Source: Thiocapsa imhoffii
GTDB lineage: Bacteria; Pseudomonadota; Gammaproteobacteria; Chromatiales; Chromatiaceae
DNA length: 64,000 nt
Assembly (NCBI RefSeq): GCF_016583985.1
Contig: NZ_NRSD01000010.1
Span: 1 to 64,000, forward strand
Direction: 5' to 3'
Positions 41,224 to 51,573 of this stretch are shown one piece after another. The translations under genes and the position numbers were made by a program. Numbering within the stretch: position 1 is the stretch's first letter; every line of letters starts with the position of its first letter. Below the pieces are notes generated by a model that did no database searches, was not told the origin of the DNA, and worked only from the letters and a program-made list of their open reading frames with translations.

Positions 41224-42177
41224 TCAGTCGATGAAGAGAGAGCTCACCGACTCTTCATTGGAGACCCGTCGCATCGTCTCGGCGAGCAGTTCGCCAATAC
41301 TGAGCTGACGGATCCGTGGACAGGCTTGCGCGGCCGGACGGAGCGGAATGGTATTGGTCACCACGAGCTCATCGAGCTGCGACCCGGCGATATTGTCAAC
41401 CGCCGGGCCAGATAACACGGCATGCGTACAATAGGCCAACACCCGACAGGCGCCGGCATCCTTCAGCGCCGCGGCCGCACGGCACAGGGTGCCCGCGGTA
41501 TCGACTAGGTCGTCAATGATCACGCAGGTGCGATCACGCACGTCCCCGATGATATTCATGACCTTCGCTTCGTTGGCCCGCGGACGGCGCTTGTCGATGA
41601 TCGCGAGGTCGGCGTCATCGAGCCGTTTGGCCAGCGCCCGTGCCCGCACCACCCCACCGACGTCGGGCGAAACCACCATGAGGTCGTCATATTTCTTGCG
41701 CCAGACATCCCCGAGCAGGATGGGCGAGGCATAGACGTTGTCGACTGGAATGTCGAAGAACCCTTGAATCTGATCGGCGTGCAAATCGACGGTGAGGACC
41801 CGATTCGCGCCGGACTGACCGATCATCTTCGCCACCAGTCGCGCCGTGATCGGCACGCGCGCGGAGCGTGGTCGACGATCCTGGCGGGCATAGCCGAAGT
41901 AGGGGATGACAGCGGTGATTCGCTTTGCCGACGCCCAGCGCAGGGCATCGATCATGACCAACAGTTCCATGAGATTGTCGTTCGTCGGCGCACCCGTGGG
42001 TTGCACAACGAAGACGTCGCGGCCACGCACGTTCTCCTGGATCTCGGCCATGACCTCGCCGTCACTGAATTGACCCACGACGGCCTTGCCGAGCGGGACG
42101 CTCAGATAACCGGCAATCTCGATGGAAAGGGCGGGATTCGCATTCCCGGAAAAGACCATCAACTGACTTGCAGGCAC
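41224..42177 (-). CDS. prs: Ribose-phosphate pyrophosphokinase (PRPP synthetase)
   Basis: Makes PRPP from ribose 5-phosphate and ATP for nucleotide, histidine and tryptophan synthesis. The 317 residues include the family signatures [20 protein letters not shown], the [17 protein letters not shown] loop with catalytic histidine, and the PRPP loop [13 protein letters not shown]. The start [18 protein letters not shown] is consistent with homologues; an internal methionine at residue 7 is an alternative. It lies between tRNA-Gln and rplY. Confidence 0.97.
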   Translation of the reverse strand: MPASQLMVFSGNANPALSIEIAGYLSVPLGKAVVGQFSDGEVMAEIQENVRGRDVFVVQPTGAPTNDNLMELLVMIDALRWASAKRITAVIPYFGYARQDRRPRSARVPITARLVAKMIGQSGANRVLTVDLHADQIQGFFDIPVDNVYASPILLGDVWRKKYDDLMVVSPDVGGVVRARALAKRLDDADLAIIDKRRPRANEAKVMNIIGDVRDRTCVIIDDLVDTAGTLCRAAAALKDAGACRVLAYCTHAVLSGPAVDNIAGSQLDELVVTNTIPLRPAAQACPRIRQLSIGELLAETMRRVSNEESVSSLFID

Positions 42178-42453
42178 GGGATCTTCCTAGCGTCGACTCA
42201 GGATCTGTGAGGCGGATCGGGCCAGCACTCGAGGCCCAGCCTGCGTCGCTGTCGCGCACCGAACTCCGCCCGATGAACATCTGCTCGACGCGCCGGAACA
42301 GGCAGGGTCGGGCATCGCGGCGTCACCAGGCAACCGCTCCTAACGTCGGTGCCGATGAACAGGCCTCGGTATGAACGACGTGGTCGAGGGCCGGGACGAC
42401 ATGCAGCCTCTTCGCATGCCATCAGACGGGATGACGCACGCGCTGGCGAGGTG

Positions 42454-42528
42454 TGGCTGGGGCGCCAGGATTCGAACCTGGGGATGCCGGGATCAAAACC
42501 CGGTGCCTTACCGCTTGGCTACGCCCCA
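42454..42528 (-). tRNA. tRNA-Gln (anticodon TTG)
   Basis: A 75-base cloverleaf with encoded CCA. The acceptor stem is TGGGGCG/CGCCCCA, the anticodon loop TTTTGAT and the T arm GGTTCGAATCC. It lies 73 bases after ispE and before prs, the standard gammaproteobacterial ispE-tRNA-Gln-prs arrangement. Confidence 0.97.
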
Positions 42529-42601
42529 AATGAGTCGCTCGTTGGCTTTCGTGAACACACGCATGACGATTCATGGCCGAATCGTCCTGGCAACAAAAGA
42601 A

Positions 42602-43480
42602 CTACGCGCATTGATGCACCCGCGCGAGCAAAGGCGATTGATTCAATCCACGCGCAACGAATGATCGCATGGACGTCGGGCAGTGCGCCTGTGCTTCTCG
42701 TGCCAGTTTTTCGTTCTCGAACACCGCAAACACGCAGGCTCCTGTCCCTGTCAACCGCCCACCTCCCCAGCCATCAAGCCAGGTGAGCGCGGTCGCGACA
42801 GGAGGATAGGTGCGGCGAACGACATCAAAACAGTCATTCGGCGACGCGCCTGCAATGAAGTCAGCTAGTGTGGCGGGCGACGAGTCGCGTGTCAACTCAG
42901 GATGCGAGAAAACCTCTCGGGTCGATACCGAGCAGGGGGGCGAGAGCACCAGGTACCAGGGTTCCGGCAGATCCACGGGCGTTAATCGCTCGCCGACCCC
43001 TTCGCCCCAAGCGGCCCGCCCGCGAATGAACACCGGAACATCGGCACCCAGCGGCAAGGCCAGGGCGGCGAGCGCATCCTCGTCGAGGCCCGTCTTCCAG
43101 AGGTGGTTCAAGGCCACCAGGGTGGTTGCGGCATCCGAACTCCCGCCCCCTAGACCGCCCCCCATGGGAAGATGCTTCTGACACCGAATCTCTACCCCGA
43201 GAGGGCATCCGGTCGCCTGCTGCAAGGCCAGCGCGGCGCGCATCGTCAGGTCCTCCTCGGTCGCGACCCCTGGCAGCGGCTCCTGGAGCCTGAGCTGCCC
43301 GTCATCGCGGACGGAAAACCATAACCAGTCGCAGCGATCGATGAACTGAAAGACCGTCTGCAACTCATGGTAGCCATCGGGACGACGCCCGATGATCCGC
43401 AGCATCAGGTTGAGCTTGGCGGGCGCGGGCCACGCCTGGGGCTGCGGCGGGGTCGCGTCAGGCGATACCGGCGCGGTCAT
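42602..43480 (-). CDS. ispE: 4-diphosphocytidyl-2-C-methyl-D-erythritol kinase
   Basis: The fourth enzyme of the MEP pathway to isoprenoids, an ATP-dependent GHMP kinase. The 292 residues carry WPAPAKLNLMLRIIGRRPDG YHELQTVFQ in its parts, the phosphate-binding loop PMGGGLGGGSSDAATTLVAL, and the third motif GGGRLTGTGACVFAVF. Its ATG overlaps the stop of the upstream TPR gene by four bases. The gene that normally precedes ispE in gammaproteobacteria, lolB, is not here. Confidence 0.96.
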   Translation of the reverse strand: MTAPVSPDATPPQPQAWPAPAKLNLMLRIIGRRPDGYHELQTVFQFIDRCDWLWFSVRDDGQLRLQEPLPGVATEEDLTMRAALALQQATGCPLGVEIRCQKHLPMGGGLGGGSSDAATTLVALNHLWKTGLDEDALAALALPLGADVPVFIRGRAAWGEGVGERLTPVDLPEPWYLVLSPPCSVSTREVFSHPELTRDSSPATLADFIAGASPNDCFDVVRRTYPPVATALTWLDGWGGGRLTGTGACVFAVFENEKLAREAQAHCPTSMRSFVARGLNQSPLLARVHQCA

Positions 43481-45261
43481 GGTCGCCCCTCCGCCTCTTG
43501 CACCCGCGTCTCGCTGCCCGGGGCACTCTGCGCCCGGTAACGCTGAATCACCTCGTTCAGATAGGGGTGCTCAGGATGCTCCTGGAGTGCGGCATTCCAC
43601 ACCGCGAGCGCCTCGGGGTGACGATCCATCGCCCACAGCACCTCGCCGAGATGCGCGGCAATCTCACCATCACTCATCGCCTCCAGGGCGCGTTCGAGAT
43701 AGTCCAAGGCCAGCTCATACTGGCCAAGGCGAAAATACACCCACCCCATACTGTCGAGGATCGCCGGTTCGTCCGGCTTCAGGGTGTAGGCTCGTTCGAT
43801 CAAGACCAGCGCCTCCTCATAGCGATCGGTGCGATCCGCGAGCGTGTAGCCAAGCGCATTGAGCGCATCGGCATGATCCGGGTCGATCTCGATGATGCGC
43901 CGAAGATCACGTTCCGCCTGCTCGATCCGATCACGCTTCACGGCAGCCAAGGCGCGGGCATAGAGCAGGGTCTCGTCGTCGGGATAGGTCGCCAACGCCC
44001 GGTCATAGACCGCCATCGCATCCTCGTCCGACCCCACGGACTCGAGCACCTCGGCTTCGATCAGATAAAGCAGGATGGCATTCTCCGGACCCTGATTGCG
44101 CAGACCCTGAAGAATCTCGCGCGACCCGGCGATGTCTCCACTGCTCGCCTTCAGGAAGGCGATCCGAATCGCTGAGTCAATCGCGTTCACGCCCTCCACG
44201 CGCTCGTACCATTGCAGCGCGAGGTCCGTCTGCTCGGCGCGCTCCTCGGTCTGCCCGAGGTAGTAGGCCGCCTCGTCACGACGCTCGCCCGTGTCATAGA
44301 GACGCGTGAAATAGAGACGCGCACCCTCGAGATCATCGAGTTGCAAGGACAGGATCCCAACCGCGAAGAGGACATCCGGCTCCTTCGGCCGGTTGCGCAA
44401 GAGCCGCTCGAAGACATCCCGGGCGCTGGAAAACTCCTCCTCCTCGACGAGGAACTGGCCGTACAGGAGTCGCAGCGACTGATCGTCGGGATTCTCGCCG
44501 AGGTATTCCTCGAGCAGGAGACGGGCTTCCTCGCGGCGATCCTCCGAGATCAAGAGCTTGACGAGGAATAAACGCGGCTTGTTCCACTGTGGACTCAGTT
44601 CGAGCGCGCGCCGCGCCGCGGCGTCCGCGATCTCGATCTGTCGGGCACTCGCGGCAACCATGGCCAGCGAGTGTTGCGCGTGCGCGCTCTCGCGGTATTG
44701 ATCGGCCAGCGCCTGCATCAGACCGAGGCGGGTCTCGGCAGTGGGGGCACGCGTGATGATGGCCGCGGCGTGCGCGAAGGCCGCGTCCGGATCATCCGGC
44801 GTCAGATCGACCAGCCGCATCAGATGAATCAAGGCCCCCTCGTGATCCGAGGCCTTGATTCGCGAGAAGGCGCCCACCTGATGCGCGCTAAGCGAGCTTG
44901 GATCGAGCTCCAGCCACAGCTGAACGCCGCTATCGATCGCCGCTGAGTCATCACCGCTGATCGCGCTGCGCACCGCCAACTCGGCAATGCGTGCGTCCTG
45001 GGTGAGTTCGGCCGCATCCATGTAGTAGGCGAAAGCCACTTCGGTCTCACCGCGCCGGGCGGCGAGTTCCGCGGCGAGGATCATGAACACCTGGTCGGCG
45101 GTCAGCCCCACCATCTCCACGGGTGGCGTCTCGGAGGGGGGGGCGCGCTCGCTGACCGGTTCGGACTGCGCGGGAGCCATGCCGCCGACGAGGGCTAGGA
45201 CCAGAAGTCCAGCGGGTACAGAGGCTGTGGTGCGAAAACGGGAGAAACGTCGGGGGTGCAT
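43477..45261 (-). CDS. Tetratricopeptide-repeat protein, exported
   Basis: A 594-residue protein made mostly of TPR helices, with a signal peptide or signal anchor at residues 8-30 (ASVPAGLLVLALVGGMAPAQ). TPR signatures are strongest in the C-terminal third, for example DALNALGYTLADRTDRYEEA and AILDSMGWVYFRLGQYELAL. The start ATG at 45259-45261 is preferred to a TTG two codons upstream. It is probably a periplasmic or outer-membrane-associated scaffold; its equivalent in related bacteria lies next to lolB-ispE. The substrate or partner is unknown. It is divergent from hemA. Confidence 0.85.
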   Translation of the reverse strand: MHPRRFSRFRTTASVPAGLLVLALVGGMAPAQSEPVSERAPPSETPPVEMVGLTADQVFMILAAELAARRGETEVAFAYYMDAAELTQDARIAELAVRSAISGDDSAAIDSGVQLWLELDPSSLSAHQVGAFSRIKASDHEGALIHLMRLVDLTPDDPDAAFAHAAAIITRAPTAETRLGLMQALADQYRESAHAQHSLAMVAASARQIEIADAAARRALELSPQWNKPRLFLVKLLISEDRREEARLLLEEYLGENPDDQSLRLLYGQFLVEEEEFSSARDVFERLLRNRPKEPDVLFAVGILSLQLDDLEGARLYFTRLYDTGERRDEAAYYLGQTEERAEQTDLALQWYERVEGVNAIDSAIRIAFLKASSGDIAGSREILQGLRNQGPENAILLYLIEAEVLESVGSDEDAMAVYDRALATYPDDETLLYARALAAVKRDRIEQAERDLRRIIEIDPDHADALNALGYTLADRTDRYEEALVLIERAYTLKPDEPAILDSMGWVYFRLGQYELALDYLERALEAMSDGEIAAHLGEVLWAMDRHPEALAVWNAALQEHPEHPYLNEVIQRYRAQSAPGSETRVQEAEGRP

Positions 45262-45318
45262 GGTCAATATGATCCGGCAAGAGCCAACATAAAACGATCA
45301 GTTTGATCGTAAGAGCCT

Positions 45319-45341
45319 AGTATACCCAAGCAGTTCCTCAC
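45319..45341 (-). promoter_or_regulatory. Possible promoter for the TPR-ispE unit
   Basis: A consensus-like TATACT lies at 45319-45324 on the minus strand, 58 bases before the start. The -35 region is poor (TTTGG-like sequence about 17 bases upstream), so this is a weak call. Confidence 0.3.
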
Positions 45342-45443
45342 CCAAATACCACGTGAAAACGCACGAGATCGCGCATCATGGGTTTTCATCCAGCGAGGAA
45401 AGTCGGACAATCCCCTCCCACGGCAACTGACATCCAGCGAACT

Positions 45444-46718
45444 ATGAAGCTGCTCATCCTTGGACTCAATCACAAGACGGCGCCGGTCGATGTCCGCGAG
45501 CGGCTTGCATTCGGACCCGATATCATCGTCGGCGCCTTGCGCGATCTGACGAACTGCGACGGGATCGCCGAGGGCGTGGTGCTCTCGACGTGTAACCGCA
45601 CCGAGATCTATTGCGCCGTTCAGGACTGCGCCGAGGAGGCGGTCCGGCATTGGCTGAGTCGCTTCCACGGGATCGAGCACGAACGCGTGAGTCCGTTCCT
45701 CTACGCCTACATCGGGCGCGATGCCGTCGTGCATCTGCTGCGCGTCTGCAGTGGACTGGATTCGATGGTCCTCGGAGAACCGCAAATCCTCGGTCAGGTG
45801 AAAACCGCGTACCAAACCGCCACCGACTGTACGGCCACGGGGAAATTACTCGGACGCCTCTTCCAGCATGCCTTCTCGGTGGCCAAAACCGTGCGTACCG
45901 AGACCGCGATCGGCAGCAGTCCGGTCTCCGTAGCCTTCGCGGCGGTCAATCTGGCGCGTCAGATCTTTAGCGATCTCTCCGAGCAGACCGCCTTGCTGAT
46001 CGGCGCGGGGGAAACCATCGAGCTGGCCGCGCGCCATCTGCACCGCGCGGGGATTGGCCGCATCATCGTGGCCAACCGCACCGTCGAGCGTGCGCACGAA
46101 CTCGCCTCGCAGTTCGATGGCTTCGCCATCTCCCTGGCCGAGATCGGCAACCACCTCGCCGAGGGCGACATCGTCATCGCCTCCACCGCCAGCCCACTGC
46201 CGGTGCTCGGGAAAGGGACCGTCGAGCGGGCACTGAAGAAACGCAAACACCGCCCGATGTTCATGGTGGACATTGCTGTCCCACGCGACATCGAGCCAGA
46301 GGTGCGCGAGCTGAACGATGTCTATCTCTACACCATCGACGACCTCCAGGGTGTCATCGACGAAGGGCTGCGCTCCCGGCAAGCCGCCGCGGCCCAGGCC
46401 GAGGACATCATCGCCTTCCATTCCGATGAATTCATGGCCTGGCTGCGCTCGCTCGATGCCGCCGGTCTGATTCAGGACTATCGCCAGCGTGCCGAGGAAC
46501 TCCGCGACGACGTCCTCGCCCGCGCACAACGCCAGCTCGACGCCGGCAAACCACCCGCCGAAGTGCTCAACTATCTCGCGCATACCCTCACCAATAAGTT
46601 ACTGCACGCACCCAGCTCACGGCTGCGTCAGGCCGCGCGCGAGGGCGAGGCGGAGATCCTGGTGGCCGCGAACGAACTCTTCCAACTCGACCCGAGTCGC
46701 ACTCACGCCAACCCATGA
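45444..46718 (+). CDS. hemA: Glutamyl-tRNA reductase
   Basis: Reduces glutamyl-tRNA to glutamate-1-semialdehyde, the first committed step of tetrapyrrole (heme, bacteriochlorophyll, B12) synthesis by the C5 pathway. From ATG 45444 the 424 residues begin [20 protein letters not shown] and contain the catalytic STCNRTEIY (C50), [11 protein letters not shown], and an NADPH-binding domain with [10 protein letters not shown]. An upstream in-frame extension lacks homology. The gene overlaps prfA by four bases, as in E. coli hemA-prfA-prmC. Confidence 0.97.
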   Translation: MKLLILGLNHKTAPVDVRERLAFGPDIIVGALRDLTNCDGIAEGVVLSTCNRTEIYCAVQDCAEEAVRHWLSRFHGIEHERVSPFLYAYIGRDAVVHLLRVCSGLDSMVLGEPQILGQVKTAYQTATDCTATGKLLGRLFQHAFSVAKTVRTETAIGSSPVSVAFAAVNLARQIFSDLSEQTALLIGAGETIELAARHLHRAGIGRIIVANRTVERAHELASQFDGFAISLAEIGNHLAEGDIVIASTASPLPVLGKGTVERALKKRKHRPMFMVDIAVPRDIEPEVRELNDVYLYTIDDLQGVIDEGLRSRQAAAAQAEDIIAFHSDEFMAWLRSLDAAGLIQDYRQRAEELRDDVLARAQRQLDAGKPPAEVLNYLAHTLTNKLLHAPSSRLRQAAREGEAEILVAANELFQLDPSRTHANP

Positions 46719-47794
46719 ATCTGTCGATTCGGCGCAAGATGGAGCGCGCCTCCGAGCGCTTCGGCGAAGTCGTGGCCTTGCTGGCCGAGTCCGAAACCCA
46801 GGCTGATCAAGATCGCTTCCGGGAACTGAGCCGCGAATACGCTCAGCTCGAACCGCTCATCGAGGTCTATCAGCGCTTTTGCGCCGCCGAGCGTGATATC
46901 GCCGCCGCCGAGGAAATGCTAGGCGACCCGGAGATGGCGGCGCTGGCGCGCGAGGAACTCAACGCGGCCACCACCACGCGTGACCGTCTCGAACCGGACG
47001 TCTATCGGCTGCTCATCCCACCCGACCCGGACGATCAACGCAATGTCTTCCTCGAGGTCCGGGCCGGGACCGGCGGTGCCGAGGCCGCTCTGTTTGCCGG
47101 CGATCTCATCAAGATGTACCTGCGCTATGCTGAACTCATGCGTTGGCAGGTCGAGCCCATCTCCGAGAGCCCCGGCGATCTCGGTGGCTACAAGGAGATC
47201 GTGGTCCGCATCACCGGAACCGGGGTCTTCTCGCGTCTCAAGTTCGAACCGGGCGCTCACCGGGTACAGCGGATCCCCGAAACCGAATCCCAAGGCCGCG
47301 TCCATACCTCGGCCTGCACGGTCGCCGTGCTGCCCGAGGCCGACGTCATCGACTCGATCGCCATCAATTCGGCCGAGTTGCGCATCGACACCTATCGCTC
47401 GTCCGGCGCGGGCGGACAGCATGTCAACAAGACAGACTCGGCCATTCGCATCACCCATCTGCCGTCCGGGATCGTGGTCGAATGCCAAGAAGAGCGCTCC
47501 CAGCATAAGAACCGAGCCCGAGCCATGTCGTTGCTGCAGGCCCGACTCCTGTCGGACGCACGCGCCAGTCAAGCATCGGAGCAGTCCCAATCACGGCGCC
47601 TCCAAGTCGGCAGCGGCGATCGCTCCGAGCGCATTCGGACCTACAATTTTCCGCAAAATCGTCTGACCGATCACCGCATCAATCTGACGCTCTATAAGCT
47701 CGACGACATCATGACCGGCCAACTCGACCAGGTCATCGATCCACTGATCCAGGAATATCAGGCGGAACAGCTCACCGCCATGATGCATGACTGA
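46715..47794 (+). CDS. prfA: Peptide chain release factor 1
   Basis: Terminates translation at UAA and UAG. The 359 residues have the catalytic GGQ in [20 protein letters not shown] and the codon-recognition PxT motif as [20 protein letters not shown] (PET). It overlaps hemA by four bases and prmC, which methylates the GGQ glutamine, by eight, so factor and modifying enzyme are made together. Confidence 0.97.
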   Translation: MNLSIRRKMERASERFGEVVALLAESETQADQDRFRELSREYAQLEPLIEVYQRFCAAERDIAAAEEMLGDPEMAALAREELNAATTTRDRLEPDVYRLLIPPDPDDQRNVFLEVRAGTGGAEAALFAGDLIKMYLRYAELMRWQVEPISESPGDLGGYKEIVVRITGTGVFSRLKFEPGAHRVQRIPETESQGRVHTSACTVAVLPEADVIDSIAINSAELRIDTYRSSGAGGQHVNKTDSAIRITHLPSGIVVECQEERSQHKNRARAMSLLQARLLSDARASQASEQSQSRRLQVGSGDRSERIRTYNFPQNRLTDHRINLTLYKLDDIMTGQLDQVIDPLIQEYQAEQLTAMMHD

Positions 47795-48725
47795 ATCGAC
47801 CCGGCCCGCGCCCGACCTGCCGGCGAGCGGCGACCCGCGGGGGCTTTCCGACACACTCGGCTGGCGGGTGTGCGAGCTGTTGCGCAACGCCACCGCCGCC
47901 CTCGCCCACCGTCCCGATGCCACGCCCCACCTGGAGGCGTGCCGCTTGCTCAGTGAAGCGACCGGCTGGGCGCAGACCCGCCTGCTCGCATGGCCGGACC
48001 AGTGCCTCGAGCCGCGCGCACGCGCCGCCTTTGTCGCGCTCCTCACCCGTCGGCTGCAGGGTGAACCCATCGCCTATCTGCTGGGACGACAAGGCTTCTG
48101 GACCTTGGAACTCAGGGTGACGCCGGCAACACTCATCCCGCGCCCCGAAACCGAACATCTGGTCGAGACCACCCTGGCGGAACTCCCTGCCGATGCCCCG
48201 CTGTGCGTGGCGGATCTGGGCACCGGCAGCGGCGCGGTGGCCTTGGCGCTCGCCAGCGAGCGAGCGCACTGGCAGCTGATCGCCACGGATCGCTCGTCCG
48301 CGGCCCTCGCGGTCGCTCGCTCCAACTGTCAGCGTCTCGGCCTCACCCAGGTGGCCCTCGTCCAGGGCGACTGGCTGCGCCCGTTCGCCAATCAGAGCCT
48401 CGATGCACTTGTCAGCAATCCACCCTATATCCCCGCGCAGGACCCACACCTCACCCAAGGCGACCTACGGTTCGAGCCACCCCTTGCCCTGACCCCCGGT
48501 GGCGACGGCCTCGACGCCTATCGCGCCATGCTCCAGGACGCCGGGCGCTGCCTGCGCCCCGCTGGCCTCATCGCCCTGGAGCATGGCGCGGACCAAGCGC
48601 GACCGGTGCGCCAACTCCTCGCCGCCGCGGGATTCCGGGCCGTGACCACCCACGCCGACCTCGCGGGCCACGCGCGCATCACCTGCGCACGGCAGCCGGC
48701 GCGTTCCCGGGAGAAGCCTTCGTGA
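47787..48725 (+). CDS. prmC: Peptide chain release factor N5-glutamine methyltransferase
   Basis: Uses SAM to methylate the GGQ glutamine of RF1 and RF2. The 312 residues contain the N-terminal helical substrate-binding domain ([20 protein letters not shown]), the [15 protein letters not shown] segment, SAM motif [19 protein letters not shown], and the catalytic NPPY in [16 protein letters not shown]. The product is slightly longer than E. coli PrmC (277) because of an N-terminal extension. Overlap with prfA supports co-translation. Confidence 0.96.
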   Translation: MTESTRPAPDLPASGDPRGLSDTLGWRVCELLRNATAALAHRPDATPHLEACRLLSEATGWAQTRLLAWPDQCLEPRARAAFVALLTRRLQGEPIAYLLGRQGFWTLELRVTPATLIPRPETEHLVETTLAELPADAPLCVADLGTGSGAVALALASERAHWQLIATDRSSAALAVARSNCQRLGLTQVALVQGDWLRPFANQSLDALVSNPPYIPAQDPHLTQGDLRFEPPLALTPGGDGLDAYRAMLQDAGRCLRPAGLIALEHGADQARPVRQLLAAAGFRAVTTHADLAGHARITCARQPARSREKPS

Positions 48726-48819
48726 ACAGAGGCACCCTGCCTTCTTGACGGTCCGGATGGCGCCCGGACCTTGTTCTCAACCTGATCCTCAGCAGCGACT
48801 GCGACAGCGGTGATCCAGC

Positions 48820-49797
48820 ATGGCTCAGCACGACCTTCCGACTCTCTCCCTGGCACTCGGTAGCGGTGGCGCCCGTGGCATCGCCCATATCGGGATCATC
48901 GAGTGGCTGACCGAGCAGGGGTATCGGATCAGCTCGATCAGTGGCTCCTCCATGGGTGCCTTGGTGGGCGGGATCTATGCCGCCGGCGAACTCGAAACCT
49001 ACAAGCAATGGGTGTGCGCGCTGAGCCGTGGTGATGTCCTGCGCTTCGTGGACCTTGCATTCAGTGGCGCGGGTCTGATCAAGGGGGATCGGATCATCGA
49101 GACCTTGCGCGCCATGGTCGGCGAGCATGCGATCGAAGACCTCGACATGAGCTACACCGCCGTCGCCACCGATCTTGACCGACAACGCGAGATCTGGATC
49201 TCACAAGGCCCGCTCTTCGACGCCATCCGGGCCTCGATCGCCGTGCCTGGCGTGTTTACACCGCACCCCTATCGGGGGTTGACCTTGGTCGACGGTGGCC
49301 TACTCAATCCCGTCCCGATCGCCCCGACCTTCCGCGATTTCTCGGACCTCACGGTCGCGGTCAATCTGAACGCGAACACCTCCCGAGCGCGCGTGTTCGT
49401 CGCCTCGGCGCCCGGCCCGAACGCGCGCACGGAAGAGCCTAAAGCACCGCAAGCGGACGGTGGGAGCGCGGACAGATTGGGCTACCAGGACCGCATCCGC
49501 GAGTTTTGGGAGGCCATCGGCGAGAATTTCACCGGCCGCGAGGAGGATCAGGTCGGGATCTTCGATCTCACGCTCCGCTCGTTCGAGACCATGCAGAACG
49601 CCATCGCGGCAGTAAAGCTCGCCGCCTATCAACCAGACATCGTGATCGATGTGCCACGCGACGCCTGCGCGGCGCATGAGTTCCACCGGGCGACCGAGCT
49701 GATCGAGCTCGGCCGACGCCTCGCCGAGGAGGCGCTTGGCGCGCACCGGGCGCGCGGGAGTCACCAACCTCATGCCCGCGACGCCCCGCGCGCCTAG
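48820..49797 (+). CDS. Patatin-like phospholipase family protein (RssA-like)
   Basis: A predicted serine acyl hydrolase. The 325-residue product has the oxyanion glycine-rich GSGGARGIAHIGII, the nucleophile elbow GSSMG with S44, and the catalytic aspartate in LVDGGLLNPVP, all three patatin hallmarks. No signal peptide is evident, so it is likely cytoplasmic or peripherally membrane-bound. It resembles the NTE/RssA branch; the substrate is unknown. It is 94 bases after prmC in the same direction but may have its own promoter. Confidence 0.9.
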   Translation: MAQHDLPTLSLALGSGGARGIAHIGIIEWLTEQGYRISSISGSSMGALVGGIYAAGELETYKQWVCALSRGDVLRFVDLAFSGAGLIKGDRIIETLRAMVGEHAIEDLDMSYTAVATDLDRQREIWISQGPLFDAIRASIAVPGVFTPHPYRGLTLVDGGLLNPVPIAPTFRDFSDLTVAVNLNANTSRARVFVASAPGPNARTEEPKAPQADGGSADRLGYQDRIREFWEAIGENFTGREEDQVGIFDLTLRSFETMQNAIAAVKLAAYQPDIVIDVPRDACAAHEFHRATELIELGRRLAEEALGAHRARGSHQPHARDAPRA

Positions 49798-49807
49798 AGC
49801 TGATCGA

Positions 49808-49840
49808 GTGGTTAGTGGTTAGTGGTTAGTGGTTAGTGGT
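49808..49840. repeat. Short tandem repeat of GTGGTTA
   Basis: Four and a half adjacent copies of the heptamer GTGGTTA lie 10 bases after the patatin-like gene, in a 236-base intergenic stretch that is otherwise featureless. The copies are perfect except that the last changes to GTGGTCA. Confidence 0.9.
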
Positions 49841-50033
49841 CAGCCAAACTGAACCGAATCAGAATCGACCAAGGTTGCTTGCCGGCTCGCCGAGCCGCGA
49901 GACGGCAGTCTCGCGCCTTGACCCACCCACGGGTGCTGGCTAACCTTCTGAAACCAAGTCAAGATTGAGTTGGCTCGGTCTCATGTCGAGCTCTCGGCAA
50001 CGCCTCCTCATCACTCATCAATAGGACATCGCA

Positions 50034-50465
50034 ATGGGACTCTGGTCATTTGCAAAATCGGCGGGCAAGAAAGTGTTCGGTGGAAACGCCCAAGCCGCCA
50101 CCTCGCCTGATCCCTCGGCATTGCAACAGGAGGTCGCGGATCTCGGCCTCGACGCGACCGGCGTCGAGATCAAGGTCGAGGGTGACAAAGTGGTCGTCGA
50201 AGGCCAGGCCGTCAGCGCCGAGATGAAGGAGAAGATCATCCTCGCAGTCGGCAACATCGAGGGCGTCTCCGAGGTCGAGGCAGAGGTGACCGAGGGCCCG
50301 GAGCCGGTCTTTCACACCGTGGTCAAAGGGGACACGCTCTCGGCCATCGCCCAGAAGACCCTGGGCCATGCCAACCGTTACAACGAGATCTTCGAGGCCA
50401 ACCGCCCAATGCTGACCCATCCCGACAAGATCTATCCCGGTCAGGTGCTTCGCATCCCGCAGTGA
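50034..50465 (+). CDS. BON and LysM domain protein (Kbp/YgaU-like)
   Basis: A 143-residue protein with a short N-terminal region (MGLWSFAKSAGKKVFG), a BON domain at about 32-90 (IKVEGDKVVVEGQAVSAEMK, GNIEGVSEVEAEV) and a C-terminal LysM domain at about 92-141 (VVKGDTLSAIAQKTLGHANR to YPGQVLRIPQ). The same architecture and similar length define E. coli Kbp (YgaU), a cytoplasmic potassium-binding protein. The potassium role here is by family only. It has no signal peptide and appears monocistronic. Confidence 0.93.
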   Translation: MGLWSFAKSAGKKVFGGNAQAATSPDPSALQQEVADLGLDATGVEIKVEGDKVVVEGQAVSAEMKEKIILAVGNIEGVSEVEAEVTEGPEPVFHTVVKGDTLSAIAQKTLGHANRYNEIFEANRPMLTHPDKIYPGQVLRIPQ

Positions 50466-50626
50466 GGGTCAAGGCCGATGACGGAGGATCAGCGCGCGGC
50501 CGACGAGCAGGCGCTGTCCTGGACTGGGGCTGTAATGGCCCGGTCGCTGTGATGGCGAGCCTCGTAAGTGCGCCGGCGAGATCCGTGTCTCGCTCCTATC
50601 TGGCCCATCCGAGTTGGGCGCACCCT

Positions 50627-50776
50627 GGTTGCGGTCGCGATATCTATGTTCTGTCGCAACTCGTGGGCGCGAGCGCTCGAGCGGTCGGCGTCGACATGAC
50701 CGAGGAGCAACTGGCCGTGGCCGAACGGCATCGCGCCGACCATCGCGACACCTTCGGTTTCGCCCACGAGAATGCG
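50627..50776 (+). pseudogene. SAM-dependent methyltransferase fragment (arsenite-methyltransferase-like)
   Basis: One frame reads GCGRDIYVLSQLVGASARAV then GVDMTEEQLAVAERH and DTFGFAHENAV. These match motif I and the following region of class I methyltransferases of the ArsM/UbiE-like group (LGCGSGRDVYVLSQLVG...VVGVDMTDEQL). Neither the start of the domain nor the catalytic C-terminal half is present; the fragment ends where the dienelactone hydrolase gene ends on the opposite strand. Confidence 0.7.
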
Positions 50777-50778
50777 GT

Positions 50779-51573
50779 TCAGTGCGAGAACAGCTCGTCG
50801 AAGAAGGCCTGCATCCGTGCCCAGGAGCGGGCGTCGGCCTGTGCGTCGTACTGGAGATTCTCGATCCCATAGGCCCCGACATCAGGATTGGTGAAGGCAT
50901 GGCGCGCCCCACCATAGATGTCCATCTCCCAGTTCGCGCCCGCCTCCTCGAGCTTGTTCTGGAAATTGGTGACCACCTCTGGTGGGATGAAGCTGTCCGC
51001 TTGACCGTGCAGCACCAGAATCTTCGGGCCGATCGCACCGAATGACTCCTCCGGTGCGGCGGGCAGTGAACCGTGGAAGCTCACCACTCCGAGCACGTTC
51101 TCGCCACCGGCATAGGCCAGTTGCAATACCGTGCCACCACCGAAACAGTAACCGATCGCGGCGATCTTGGCGGGGTCTACCAACTCGCTATCCTGCAGTT
51201 GGCTGAGCGCGAGCCCGATGCGCTCCAACCAGAGCTCGGACTCGGAGGTCACCTCCTGCATCCAATCCCGGGCCTGACCTGGATCATCCGTCACCTGTCC
51301 GTTCCCATACATGTCGGCGGCAAAAGCGACGTAGCCCAACTCCGCCAGCATCCGTGCCCGTGCCTTGGCGTAATCGTTCAAACCCCACCACTCGTGAAAG
51401 ACCAACACGCCCGGTCGTGGTCCCTCGATGCTGTCGTCCCAGTAGAGGTAGCCGGTGAGCGGCACCTCATCGGACAGATATTCGATCATCTCGGAGCGGA
51501 CTTCGGCGAGCGCGGAGACCGGGGCCGCGACGGCCGCGGCGCATAGGATCAGGGCAGCAGTGGTGGTGCGCAT
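50779..51573 (-). CDS. Dienelactone hydrolase family protein, exported
   Basis: An alpha/beta hydrolase of 264 residues with a signal peptide (residues 1-23, ending SALAEV) so probably periplasmic. The dienelactone-hydrolase triad is visible: nucleophile C143 in GYCFGGG, D193 in HGQADSF, H225 in GARHAFT, plus E61 in FHEWWG, which activates the cysteine in the family. The natural substrate is not known; most periplasmic members are not aromatic-degradation enzymes. Its 3' end abuts the methyltransferase fragment. Confidence 0.92.
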   Translation of the reverse strand: MRTTTAALILCAAAVAAPVSALAEVRSEMIEYLSDEVPLTGYLYWDDSIEGPRPGVLVFHEWWGLNDYAKARARMLAELGYVAFAADMYGNGQVTDDPGQARDWMQEVTSESELWLERIGLALSQLQDSELVDPAKIAAIGYCFGGGTVLQLAYAGGENVLGVVSFHGSLPAAPEESFGAIGPKILVLHGQADSFIPPEVVTNFQNKLEEAGANWEMDIYGGARHAFTNPDVGAYGIENLQYDAQADARSWARMQAFFDELFSH

